This document shows positions 45,253 through 56,157 of a stretch of 56,157 bases of DNA, piece after piece; the stretch's first letter is position 1, and each line of letters begins with the position of its first letter. The stretch is taken from NCBI GenBank assembly GCA_002812745.2, contig NCSJ02000284.1:1-56157 (forward strand), in the 5' to 3' direction. The stretch comes from Scytalidium lignicola. Its lineage: Eukaryota > Ascomycota > Leotiomycetes. The position numbers were made by a program, and so were the translations under genes. The notes under the pieces were generated by a model that had not been told where the DNA came from, did no database searches, and saw nothing but the letters and a program-made list of their open reading frames with translations.

Positions 45253-46490
45253 TCAGGAGCAGAGCTCTTTTGGTGTCGAGCATTTGTTGTTCGCGATCAC
45301 GTTGCCGGTGCCGTTAGTGTTGACGAGCAGATCGAGGTCGTTGTTGCGCAGCGTGTTTTGGATGACCACGTTGCCTGAGGCCACGGCTTTGGTACGGAGA
45401 AGACTGCAACTGAGGGATATCTCAGGCGGACTACATGGATCGTCGACGATAGCTAGGCCTACAGCGAGGCCGTCTTTGGTCTGTCCCTCGATGAGATTGG
45501 CCCGGACATCAGAATTGACGGCGCCGTCGAGGATGATTCCGAAGGTGCCAAAGTTAATATCTGACGGCAGCTGTCGGCACCTGGGATTCGTCGAGCTGAT
45601 GTGGTTGTGGTGGACCTTAGCACCGTTGATGCTGGGGTCCACAAAGATACCGATGCAGTTGTCGTTGACATCGTTGTGCTGTACGTCCGCGCCCGAGGTC
45701 TGGACGCAGAGCGCGATGTCGTACACGGAGATGTGGTTGTTTGAGACCCGGACACCGGAAAAGTTGTCCATGCAGATGCCAATAAAGCCCAGCTTCGTCG
45801 ACGAGAGCACGGTGTTGTTGGTGACTTGGGTGTTGACCGAGCCAGCCGTGAGGAACCCGTACTGTTTGCCGTCGATGAGCCTGTTCCCGGTCACTTGAGC
45901 GTTCAGAGCACCGACCACTGCTATGTTTGCGCCAGAGAAGTTGCTGACCTGGAAGCCGGTGATGGACACGTCCTCCACAAGCTCTCCCACCGAGAGGACC
46001 TTCTGGTGCTCGATTACGAACGGCGCCAGCTGAACTTCAGACCCTATTACGCAAATACCCGCCTCCGTACCGTTCCCGGCCAGGTCAGAACAGTTATTTC
46101 GAATCGTAGGGTTAGGAGGAACGAGGATGGCGCCAAGCCCAACGAGGGCAATCCCACCTTTCTCGATTGTTAGCTGCTCGGCGTAGGTACCTGCTTCGAC
46201 GACGATCCGATCCCCGCGAGAAGCCGTGTTGATCGCCTCCTGAATGCGCTGACCGGGCTGGACGTATATGGTGCGATGGTCCTTGTCGTTGTGGTTTTTT
46301 GTGCCACCTTCATGATCTTTCCACTCGCATTGGCCATCGTCCCGGACTGCAGATGTTAGTAGCTTACACGTTGTGATGCCGAGAAAGTAGACAGACCTTG
46401 GAGGCTGGCGAGATCGCCAGGACTTATAAAAGGGGAAGCGGTCACAAGGCTGAGGACAACGGTCCCAACAACTCCTAAGTTGAACTTCAT
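45253..46490 (-). CDS. Secreted right-handed parallel beta-helix protein
   Basis: Exon 1 46490-46397, intron 46347-46396 (GTCTGT, branch ACTAAC, acceptor GCAG), exon 2 46346-45253; about 395 residues. Signal peptide MKFNLGVVGTVVLSLVTAS. A pectate-lyase-like start, TIYVQPGQRIQEAINTASRGD and IVVEAGTYAEQLTI, is followed by at least eight PbH1-type coils of about 22 residues with Asn ladders (VTGNRLIDG, VTNNTVLSS, VSNNHISV, VQHNDVNDN, VHHNHISST). It belongs to the NosD/beta-helix superfamily. No clear catalytic residues of a known polysaccharide lyase or GH28 are seen, so activity is open: carbohydrate binding, epimerase or lyase are possible. Intact frame. Confidence 0.85.
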
Positions 46491-47819
46491 GGTGGCTAAA
46501 TTACATAAGAGTAGGAGCGTTGTAACTGAGAGTTTGCCAAATCCTGAAGAAGAGAAAGCCGGAGATGATGGCGACAAATGACCAGACTTAAGAGTGGACG
46601 AAAATGGTTATATACATTCATGAAATGAAACATTATCTTTCTTGTTGGGAATGACGGAGTTGCCATGCATGCAGGAGACGAGAGTTACATTAGTCACTTT
46701 AACTGTCTTTGTGTTTGAGTTTGTTGGGAATCATAACAACCGGAAGGAGAGAACAGGAAGGGTGCCAAGGAGAACTATGAGATGCTGTGTTTCAACTCTT
46801 CCTGTAGGATGAAAGGTTTTCCTCCATCAGGTAATGTCAAGAGACTGTGATATTAAGAATTGAATGGAATGAGAGAAACTAATAGCGAAGAAGGAGCTCG
46901 AGAGCAAACTTCTGCTGTTTTAGGCAGCTAACCAGTCGGTAGTGGCAAGGATGAGCATAAGACTCATTGATGGATATTCAAAAAGTGAGTAGTGCTGCGA
47001 AGGTGGTTAATAACTATAACGGGAAAGGCCCGAGAGTGGTTTTATCTCAGCTTCACTCCACCACTGGGAAACGCTTAGCAAAAGAGGCTGTGGGAGATCA
47101 CATACTAAAGTCTAGTCTCTAGAGGAAGGCATGTGGAAATCAGCGGCGTTGAAGGAGTTGCCTTGCTTTCCTTGCCAACTATACTGGGAATGAAATACAG
47201 GATGCGATGGTTCGCCGCCCGGGGTGTTCACACTGCCTCCACGAGCAATTAACGTGTTTCTACCTGCCCGTTCCGTGCAAGCCGAGACGCTTGCTCAAAA
47301 GATGCATGGCACTCGTATTTTTTGCAAATCCAAATCGCTACTATGAAACAGAATCGGTTAAGTTTAAGGGCTTTCGGCGACCGATTTAGTGGGCTTGCAA
47401 TCTGCACCTGGGGATATCGAGGCAGCGGTTTCGTGCGGCAAAGTTGTTGAGATGCAAGCTTACAGCTCCACGAAATCCGTTTCCGCAAACGGTGTGCAAA
47501 TGCAGTTACTGTCATATCCTAAAGAGGTCTGTTTTTCGCGAATTCAAGCCTCGTGCATACCTTTTTGCAGCACGTACCATAGTAAATTAATGTAAAGGAC
47601 TAAATCAACGAATTATCACTCTATTCAATCGATTTATCACTTGTTTCTTGAACTAATCGAATTGGCTAGTATATATCAAATGTTTTAACTTCATATAATC
47701 CACTTAATAACTTTAAACCTTCGTAAGGAAATAGTCAAAGTTATTAAAAGTACTCTTTTAAACACTGACAACAACAAATATACGATTGTTATTACTTTTA
47801 ATATTTCTTACGAAATTAT
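46491..47819. other. Gene-free stretch, nothing identified
   Basis: Promoter of the beta-helix gene next to 46490, then 1.2 kb with only short frames, turning AT-rich after 47.6 kb. Confidence 0.4.
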
Positions 47820-47951
47820 TTAAATCTAATCCTAGATCCTGGATCCATTACATGATCTTGATTATATGATCCTTGTCCTCTTCCTTCTGGAGGTTCTCTG
47901 TGTAACTAGTTGTTATTGAGCCTCAGGCCTCCAGATAAAGAGGTTATAACA
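47820..47951 (-). repeat. Inverted partial LTR related to the gypsy family
   Basis: On the minus strand it starts TGTTATAACC at 47951, and then carries GGCCTGAGGCTC and AGAGAACCT in the same order as the gypsy LTR at 48117. It is diverged and cut short. It points away from copy B and shares with it the junction AGTAAAGTGTTA. Confidence 0.5.
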
Positions 47952-48116
47952 CTTTACTTGTTATTATTTAATTTTTATACAATGTTATTAAAGTCTTATT
48001 CTTAAAGTATAACTTTAAAATTTTTATATGAGCTTTTAAAGCCTTTTAAGCTCTTTTAAAGTTTATCAATATGTATAATAAGCTAATAAAGCTTTAAGAG
48101 TTCAATTATAGTAAAG

Positions 48117-48473
48117 TGTTACGGGTTTACCGTAACACGATGATTGGTGTAGGCCTGAGGCTCGATGCACGGCAGAGTGTATATAGAGAACCTAACGATC
48201 ACGTGACATGATTAGGACCCAGGGGACCTGAGGGGTCCAAGGGGTCCATGGACCTAGGGGACCTGAGGGGTCCAAGAGGTCCAGTTGGATTTCATTATCT
48301 ATATAAGCACGCTGTAGGAACATGAGAGTAGACTCCTCGTGTTCAACCTAAATACATTACTAGACCCTACCTTGGATTTAGCCGCTTGCTTGTATGTCAC
48401 ACGTTTCCGTTGTCCCTGAACATCTACCTTACCCTTGGCTATCCAATGACCTGGATGGCGTAGTTTTGTAACA
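48117..48473 (+). repeat. 5' LTR of gypsy copy B
   Basis: 357 bp, TGTTACGGG..GTAACA. It keeps G and C and has an internal near-perfect tandem duplication (GGGGACCTGAGGGGTCCAAG twice, about 48216-48283), and a TATA-type box TATATAAGCACG. Confidence 0.9.
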
Positions 48474-48494
48474 TTTTGAACACTACCTATCTTG

Positions 48495-49290
48495 ATGAAT
48501 CAGGATTTGGAAACAGACACACCGGTAGATAACAACAATGAACAGCTTGTAGAAGGTTCTAAAGAAGGCTCTGAGGAAGAATCTGAAGAGGGATCTGAGG
48601 AAGTATCTGAGGAAAGTTCAGAAGATAGTTCTGAAGAAGATCAAGGTGAGAGTCAGACTATCGAGGAAACTAACATCCAGGAGGGAGTGTTAGAAGAAGT
48701 TGTTATGCTACCAAAGCAATCCACAAGGTTAACAGAAGGATCAACTGTTAGAGAATCGTCAAGAGCTTCGAAGAAGAAGCCAGCACCTCCATTACTTAAA
48801 CTCAAGACAAAACTAGTTCAAGTACCAAGAGCTCTAAGCCTAGACCCTAATCCAGACTCAGAACTAGAAAACAACGCTGAACAAATTCTAATGACAACAC
48901 TTAAAGAAGTCAAAATCACTAGGCTAGACTTGTTCTATGAGGATAGAAAGAAGCTTAAGGCGTATCTTGCTCAGATAAGAACTTATTTAGTATTAAATAA
49001 TCATCTGTTACTTAGAAATATACATAAGGTTCTGTGGATGTCAACGTATTTGAGAGGGGTAGCTAAGATGTAGTTTCAACCCTTTAAAGATGAGTAGTTC
49101 ACGATGAACAGAGGAACGATGAACCAGAGGGTAAGAAACATTATTAGAAGCTGGGAAAACTACACAAGTGAACTCAAACGCTTGTATAAGGATGTTGACG
49201 AGAAAAGGAATGCTGAAAGACGTTTGGCTTACCTTAGACAAACCAAAAGCCTTAGTGAATATGCAATGCTTTATCACTAGCATGCAGTAT
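48495..49290 (+). pseudogene. Gag region of gypsy copy B
   Basis: An open frame from the ATG at 48495 to a TAG at 49073, then continuing in the same frame through stops. The N-terminus is strongly acidic (repeated SEEGSEE-type runs, residues about 20-60). The later part (GTMNQRVRNIIRSWENYTSE, LSEYAMLYH) has the capsid-like retrotransposon gag pattern. The two stops near 49071-49100 fit RIP-type changes. Confidence 0.75.
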
Positions 49291-51360
49291 NNGTNAATTN
49301 AGGAGAGGAAGTGTANATGNATCAGTTTAGGATTNGTNTGAAGGACTTGATCAAAGAGGAATTATACTAACGACNNGNNGTTAAAACANTAGATGCNCTT
49401 ATTGACTTGTNTATCAAGATTGNGAATNAACAATACAAGATAATCTTGGACAAGAAGNGTANATCTTACTTCAANAGAAGAAAGACTNANNGAAGGAANG
49501 ATCAANGGNACCTTATNGAGTTNGATNCNATGAAGAAAGCAAAGACCTTCAAAGGNAAAGGAAAGAAATACTTTGAAGGAAAAAGCAANAAANGAAATTC
49601 CTTTNGAATTTCCCNTGANGAACTTNACAAGAGAAGAAAAAACAAGTTATACTTCAAGTGNANACTTCNTANATATATAGCNAANANNTATAAGAAAGAC
49701 AANAAGTNNAGTTCGTNAGTTAAAGTTANGGCNATAAGAATTCNNAGAATNATGGACATNTCGTTAGANTCTTCAGAAGAGNAAAGCTTNGACNANGGAA
49801 GGAANTCNTNNGAGGAAGAAGNAANAACGACCGAATTTGGTAACTATACCANAGATCATTGTTGAAACTGACGTAAATGAGATAGCAATGACAAGGATCC
49901 TGGAAACAAGTTNTGTACCAATGAGAAGGACTTNGCATANGGGANACCCTCAGAATCAAGGAAAGGCTATTAGCCCAAATAGATGGAGATNTATGCCAGG
50001 AGTNAGTNGAATCTNGATGATCATGCNNNCAGAGTTTNAGGCTATACNNANAGAGTANTATCNTNTTTCTNGAGAATTATTAGTCTTGAAATATTACCTC
50101 ATGATTGGCATAAGAGGGCTAAGAGGATAGGAAATCCTGGACAAGAGTTAACTTTATAAAACTATGTGATAAGAAGAAGTAATTGTCGAGGAATAAGAAC
50201 TCAATCTTGAAGATCTCACTTTAGTCTATAAGACCAACTTACAAAGCATTGTTATAAAGAAAGGATTATGTAAAATCTTCTTATCAATAGAAAGGACTTG
50301 AATCCAAGACAATTTCGATCAGATGCCTAAGGATGCTTAAATGGTAATTGAAGAAGGGTTAAGCTATGTTGTATAAGGGTAATATAACGTTCAACATGAA
50401 GGACTTCNNATNATAACTTTCTGGCAAGACCNTTTANAAGCAAAAANACAGCATAAAGAAATCTAGGATTTNGGAAAGTCAATAGAATAACTACNAGAAG
50501 CTGAACAATATCATGNTNAACAAGAACAAAAGGAATTGGTTGAGATTGTTGTTGAACAAGCTAATTAGGATGAGGAAGCTCTACTTACAGTTAATGAACT
50601 AGAAGAAGATTCATTACNTTTAGAAGTACTGATTATGTTANCANGAGAGNATGAANTACTANAANGAATNNATGAACAGTTCAACCAAGAAGTAANANNN
50701 NACCCTTTNAATTCTNTANAAAGAATTCNTATGATAAGTAATATTTCTATNACTNAAATAAGGGAACGTTTANGAAATGAAATGGCAGAATGAGTACAAG
50801 ATGCACATGCCTTCATAAATGATAAAAGCCTAAATGGACCAAGACTGCNAAATCTTAGCAAAAGACAAGNAGCANTATTTGAGGAACTTCANGAAAANGC
50901 NGAAGATCTNGAAATTGGAGATGACATGTNAGTTGACANTGNTAGAAACNTNAATCTTTATTCTATGAACAATGAAAGTTCATTATATATTGATATAACN
51001 TTGTGNAAAAAGNTANTAAANGCCTTNATTGATTCANNAGCTAAAAGGAACTTCATNANTGAACAAGTNNTNAAANGACTTAGACTTANNATAANAGTNA
51101 AANATNACANCTATCTAATATTNTTAGNAAACAGTANNAAGGTTCAGAAGNATGTNNANNTTCAAACTNAGAACTTANATATAAGNTATANTAGAAGCNA
51201 CNAAGAAAGGATATCTTTTNATGTTACAAGGTTAAGAANATATCANGTTATATTANGAATNNAATNGATGAGNAAAGTATAATCTAATAATTGATTGGAG
51301 AACAGGTATGATTACCTTCTTAGAAGAAACTATATCTTTAGGAGCTGTTTATGTTGACNA
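49291..51360 (+). other. N-rich centre of gypsy copy B (gag end, protease)
   Basis: Well over a hundred single Ns are scattered between readable bases. The underlying frames are Lys/Glu-rich, as expected for the gag-protease part, but no protease motif can be read with confidence. The pattern of isolated Ns suggests a consensus of collapsed, variably mutated copies rather than gaps. Confidence 0.6.
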
Positions 51361-51599
51361 AACCATGAAACATATTCTTGAGGAATATTATGAATGGCTA
51401 GAGTTATTCACAGAAAGACCTGATGATTTGGCCTTACTTGAGCACAAACCATAGGATCATGAGATAAAGCTCAAAGAGGGGTTCAGACTAGCTTACAAAC
51501 TAATTTATTGAATAACTCTTGCTGAGGATGAGACAATGAAAAAATGGTTACTCAAGAAAATAGTGCTTAGAGGTCTGTACAGAGAAGGTTACAACGAAG

Positions 51600-54500
51600 C
51601 CAGAGCATTACTATATTATGTGAAGAAGGGAGACAATCCATTGGGATAACCTTGTAGTGATTACAGACACTTGAATAGTAGAACTGAGAAAGACTAATAC
51701 CCCTTACTGTTGATAGATTCAATGATGAACAAGTTAAAAGGAGTTGTTATATTCACCAAACTAGACTTATGGTCAGCGTTTAATCTAGTTAGGATTAAAA
51801 GAGGTAACGAATAGAAAGTTGCTATTTGAACAAAATATGGATTATTTAAGCTATTAGTTATAACATTTGGTATGACCAATGCTTTAGCAACGCAACAAAG
51901 AATAATAGACTGAATATTAGAAAAATATTTGGAGAAATTCGTAATGGTGTATCTTGACAATATAATCATATACTTGAAGAGTATCAAAGAACATACAGAG
52001 CATGTCAAGCTTGTTCTACAAGTGTTGTAGGAGGCAGGATTGTACTGCAAACTGGTAAAATGTGAATTTTACAAGGAACAAGTTCAGTTCTTAGGACATC
52101 ATATTTCTGGAGAAAGAATAGAAACCCTTGACGACAAGATTTAGGCGATTAAAGAATGGGAACTACCTAAGACTGTTAAGCAACTACAGAGTTTCTTGGG
52201 GTTGGCCAACTATTACCGGAGATTTGTAAAAGACTATTCTAAGATCTCCATGCCATTGACTGAACTCACGAAGAAGGATCAAGCTTATGAATGGAATGAT
52301 GCTGTGAAGGAAGCATTCCAAAGTATTAAGGATGCTTTTGTGAAAGGAGATTTCTTAGGAATCTTTAATCCAGAAAAAGGAATAAGAATTGAAATTAATG
52401 CCTTTGATGTGGCATTAGGAGTTATGCTATTGCAATCACAATAGATCAGTAAACGACATTACTGAGTACTATTGGCATTTTGGTCAAGAAAGCTGAATGC
52501 TGTTGAAAGAAATTATCAGACATCGGATAAGGAGATGTTAGCTATTGTAGAAGCTCTAAAGCATTGGAGAGTGTACGTTGTTGGATCTAGTGAGACAGTT
52601 AATATACTTTCAGATTACTATAACCTCTAATACTTCATGACAACCAAGTAGTTGAATGCTAGACAAGCATGATAGGCAGAGAAATTGTCTGAATACGATT
52701 TTAAGATTACTTATGTTAAAGGCGAAGACAATAGGAGAGCAGATGCTCTAAGTCAGAAACCTGAGTACTTAGCCAAGGAAAAGGAGGAAAGTGAACTTAT
52801 ATTAAAGGAAGATGAGAGTGGATTCCTGGTATACAATAGAGGGCAACTTATGGTTATCATAGTAGTAATGGACAAACATTAGGCTGATTGAATCAGTGAA
52901 GTAACTGAGAGGGAAAGGGGGCAGAATGCTTTACCAGACATGACCAGGGGTGAGTAGAAAAGAATCGAAAACATTTGGTATAAGAACAAGAGACTATATA
53001 TACCAACGGAATTGGCAGAAGAGTTTGTCAGAGAATAGCATGGTCTACTATACAATGGACATATAAGGGTGGCCTAATGCTATTACCAAATCAATAAGGA
53101 TTACTTTATCATAAAACTATGATTAATAGTTAAGAAAGTAATCATGGAATGTAAAATCTGTAGGAAGGCCAAGAATCTTAGAAGGAAGCCTTAAGGACAA
53201 TTACATCCTACACAGATACCTGACAATCCATGGGAACTAATCAGATAGGATTTTATTGTGAAACTACTGGTTTCTACAGATCACACAACAAAGGTTGAGT
53301 ATGACTCCATCTTTGTAGTAACTGAACATCATACCAATTATACAACATTTGAACTGTTCAGGGAGACCTGAGGAGTAGAAGAGATAGTTGATATATTCTT
53401 ATGAAGAATAGTGTCTTAATGAGGATTGCCAAAACAGATAATCTCTGATAGAGATACTAAATTCACATCTAAGTTTTGGGAAACATTAACAGTAAGAATA
53501 AGAGTCAAAAGGAAATTGTTAATAGCATAACACCTACAAACCGACGGAAAAACGGAACATTTGAACAGATGGTTGAAGGGATACCTCAGATGTTATATCA
53601 ACTATGATCAAGATAATTAAGTTAATTACTTATCGATAGCAGAGATGGTGTACAATGATGCATCATATGAATCAACCAAGATCACTCTATTCTATATGAA
53701 TTATAGATGGGAACCAGAAGGGNTTTTGCACTAGACTAGAACTAGAATCCACAAGTGAATCAGCAGAGATCTGTGCAAAACAGATGGAAGAAATGCAAGA
53801 AAGGATTAGGAACTTACTTTAATACACTAAGGAAAGAATAAAGAAGTACTACAATCATGAATGCTTGATAGAACTAGTGTACAAAAAAGGGAATAAAGTT
53901 TATCTTCTTAGAAGAAATATCAAAACAACAAGACTAAGTGATAAACTAAACTAGATGAAGATAAGACCATATGAAATTGAAGAAGTCTATAGACCTTTAA
54001 CATACAAATTAAAATTACCAGCAACAGTTAAGATACATTTTGTTTTCCATGTTTCACTTCTCGAACTTACACCCGAAAACGCCCAAACACTGATGCTAGA
54101 GGAAGTTGATCCGGAAAGAGAATACGAAGTTGAAAAAATCATCAATCATAGGATGTATTATGGGAAACTACAATACTTGGTTAAATGGATAGGGTATCTA
54201 GAAAGTGAGAATGGATGGGAACCTACTTCTAATCTCATAAGCTGTGAGGAGTTACTGGAGGTATATCACCAAGCTTATCTCAGAATGGATTTCCAAGCGA
54301 TGGAACTGCAAGGTCAGAGAAGAAGGGGTCGGCAACAGAGAAAGAAGCCTTGCCTAGGTCGGCGGAACATAACTCTTCAGACAGCTTCTCTTGCCTCTCT
54401 TTCTCTTCCGCGGCATTCAACTCGTCCAAAGAAGAAAGTCCACGGCAAATCATTTCACCAGTGCGTTGACGAAGGAACTTCTTTTGCTTGTGAAGACAGG

Positions 54501-54662
54501 CGAGACGAGCTGCGTTTTCAGCCATGGCTTGAGCGGCCTTCTCCTCCTCGGCCTCAAGACAGGCCTCCTCCTTATCAAGGGTCTCTTAGGAAGTTACAAG
54601 AATACCCTCAATCTTATACTTGTGCCTTTGCCGGACATACTTATTACAATAGTTGGATTTAA
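51600..54662 (+). pseudogene. Pol of gypsy copy B: RT, RNase H, integrase, chromodomain
   Basis: Reverse transcriptase from about 51660: KLDLWSAFNLVRI, FGMTNA, and VYLDNIIIY where the family has a double Asp (the second is Asn, fitting G-to-A). RNase H follows after FLGLANYYRRFVKDYSKI (52190-52440), then a second open block with ITYVKGEDNRRADALS (52685-52882). Integrase from about 53040: C-x2-C zinc part (CKICRKAK), core with ISDRDTKFTSKFWE and HLQTDGKTEHLNRWL; many in-frame stops. At 53955-54280 the frame is open: the integrase tail (LPATVKIHFVFHVSLL) and a chromodomain (EVEKIINHRMYYGKLQYLV, KWIGY). A 120-residue Arg/Lys-rich tail follows to 54662. Inactive. Confidence 0.88.
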
Positions 54663-54917
54663 AAACTATTAGGCAAGTTAAACTGTTTTACATGCAAAAA
54701 CCACAAGAAGACATCTTAATGTTATACTTTGCTATGTGATCCTCTAAGTCTAATGCTTCTTGGTATTTTCTTGATCTTCCTTTTTCTTCTAGAACAATAT
54801 CATCAGAATAAGAACGTTTTAATAGTATGTTAAAAAGGAAGGATAGATTAACAAGTAATAAGATTGTTCATGATGTTAGTTAAGCATTAGAGTAATGTTA
54901 ATGTAGAAAGAGGATAA

Positions 54918-55273
54918 TATTATGGGTTTTACCTAACAAGCTGATTAGTGTAAGCCTAAGGCTTGATACATGGCAAAGTGTATATAAAGAACCTAACGAT
55001 CACATGACATGGTTAGGACTTAGGGGACTGGACAGGTTTAAGAGGTTTATAGACCTGGGGGACCTGTAGGGTTTAAAAGGTTTAGTAGGATTTCATTATC
55101 TATATAAGCACATTATAAGAACATAAGAGTAGACTCCTTGTGTTCAACTTAAATACATTACTAGATCTTGCCTTTGACCTAGTTACTTGCTTATGTATCA
55201 TACATTTCTGTTGTCCTTGAACATCTACCTTACCCTTGTTATCCAGTAACCTGGATAGTATAGTTTTGTAATA
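54918..55273 (+). repeat. 3' LTR of gypsy copy B
   Basis: 356 bp, TATTATGGG..GTAATA, so even its TG and CA ends are mutated. Differs from the 5' LTR chiefly by C-to-T and G-to-A. Confidence 0.88.
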
Positions 55274-56157
55274 TATACTTAGTAAGTATGTTTACAAATA
55301 GAATTGGTTATACTAGTCATAGCCTTAAAGGATGAGGAAAAATGAAAATCCTATTAAGAGTCTTAATTATTAGTTAATTAAGTATATAATAAAAGAATAT
55401 TACTTACTTTTTTCCTTTCTTTATATTTGTAAACAGCCTTTATATATTAAAAGTATATATATTGTAAAGTGTAAAGTTATATATCAATATCTCTTAAAAC
55501 CTTTGAATATACTATGTTATTTATTATAATGACTCTTACAAGTAAGAGTATAAATAACCCTTTAACAGAAGTATTTTAAGAGATTATTATGTAAAACTAA
55601 TTATGTATAAAAACAAGAATTTGTAAATCAAGATTAACTTTATTAAACGATTAATCTTAAGACTTATTTACAATTATGATAAAGTATATTCAAAGAGAGA
55701 ATTACTTATAAGAAAGTATAAAAGTTAAATTGTTCTTATTCAACATTAATTTAATTTAAGGAATTATACAAACTTGCTTATCTTACTCTTCTTTTAATAG
55801 TTATTCTTCGATTAAATAATTTTATAAAGTTATAATAATTATATATATATTATTATATAAACCTTCTAAAGGGTATATATTATAAATTAACATAATTAAC
55901 ATTTTAACTTTTAACATTAGTTTAAATAAAGGCAAAGCTAAAATATTTATAACTTATAATACTTTTACAATATATATATAGTTATTATCATCTTTGTTAT
56001 TAACATCAGCTAAGTCTACAAACAAATAAGTATGTTTAAAGTTAAGAAATCAAGTTATAACTATTTCATTTAATGTTTTTACAATTATATTCTAAGTAGT
56101 AAGCAGTACTCTACTATCAAAAGCTATATGATCTCTAAGCATAGCCTAAAGCAAAGG
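55274..56157. other. AT-rich block, no gene seen
   Basis: Extreme AT content with short direct repeats of TATA and TTAAA type. Probably ancient RIP-mutated sequence. Confidence 0.4.

Larger units (their letters stand above)
48117..55273 (+). mobile_element. Ty3/gypsy chromovirus, copy B, nearly full length, inactive
   Basis: A 7157-bp LTR retrotransposon: 5' LTR 48117-48473, gag, an N-rich centre, reverse transcriptase, RNase H, integrase with chromodomain, a purine tract before the 3' LTR, and 3' LTR 54918-55273. Domain order is that of Ty3/gypsy. Gag at the 5' end and the chromodomain at the 3' end are open, the middle is riddled with TAA, TAG and TGA at former Gln and Trp codons. No target duplication can be shown (TAAAG before, TATAC after). 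Confidence 0.92.

Noticed and set aside
49407..49865. 152-codon frame full of unknown residues
   Set aside because: Open only because Ns cannot form stops. It belongs to the gypsy element, not a separate gene.
48112..55278. Target duplication of gypsy copy B
   Set aside because: Flanking 5-mers TAAAG and TATAC do not match even allowing RIP-type changes, so none is claimed.
1..56157. CRISPR arrays, operons or bacterial signals
   Set aside because: Spliceosomal introns and fungal families throughout; no spaced direct-repeat array was seen.

Overview
This window looks like nuclear DNA of a filamentous ascomycete fungus. Genes are split by short introns (about 44-91 bp, GT..AG, often with CTAAC/CTAAT branch sites). 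The gene families are typical of Pezizomycotina: Zn2Cys6 regulators, MFS sugar and efflux transporters, GH2 and GH93 enzymes, an F-box protein and a secreted beta-helix protein. Gene islands of moderate GC alternate with very AT-rich blocks full of transposon copies. In those copies CAA, CAG and TGG codons have become stops and the changes are C-to-T and G-to-A, the pattern left by repeat-induced point mutation (RIP). I cannot name the species. Scattered single Ns, and an N-rich island at about 49.29-51.36 kb, mean the assembly is imperfect, so some frameshifts may be artefacts.

Layout. 1-2.4 kb: 3' end of a chromodomain Ty3/gypsy element (copy A) inserted in a Fot1/pogo-type transposase. 3.1-4.0 kb: intact PPPDE/LRAT-like thiol hydrolase-fold gene. 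4.4-6.6 kb: AT-rich block with a small MITE and three LTR-like copies. 6.9-8.1 kb: broken F-box gene. 8.44-8.64 kb: copia-type solo LTR. 8.7-16.6 kb: an intact group of MFS sugar transporter, intracellular beta-mannosidase and Zn2Cys6 regulator, followed by an SDR at 17.1-18.0 kb. 18.3-19.9 kb: AT-rich block with a hAT-like MITE and an inverted copy of the 6.1 kb repeat. 22.1-22.9 kb: conserved fungal membrane protein. 24.8-26.5 kb: frameshifted Dal5-type transporter. 28.5-30.5 kb: intact TRI12-type efflux pump. 31.0-32.1 kb: RIP-damaged monocarboxylate-type transporter. 32.5-33.9 kb: full-length Tc1/mariner element with terminal repeats and TA duplication but a dead transposase. 34.1-40.5 kb: Zn2Cys6 regulator, secreted GH93 exo-arabinanase and MFS sugar transporter, each with a single inactivating change. 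40.9-44.05 kb: mosaic of gag, helicase-like and copia fragments. 45.3-46.5 kb: secreted beta-helix protein. 48.1-55.3 kb: nearly complete but RIP-damaged gypsy copy B, then AT-rich sequence.

How the genes may work together (inference). The 8.7-16.6 kb group reads as uptake and intracellular cleavage of beta-manno-oligosaccharides with its own regulator. The 34.1-40.5 kb group reads as extracellular arabinobiose release, sugar uptake and a regulator, now decaying. The most notable observations are this contrast between an intact and a decaying sugar-use cluster, and the detailed transposon history, including an insertion whose empty site is preserved elsewhere in the same window.
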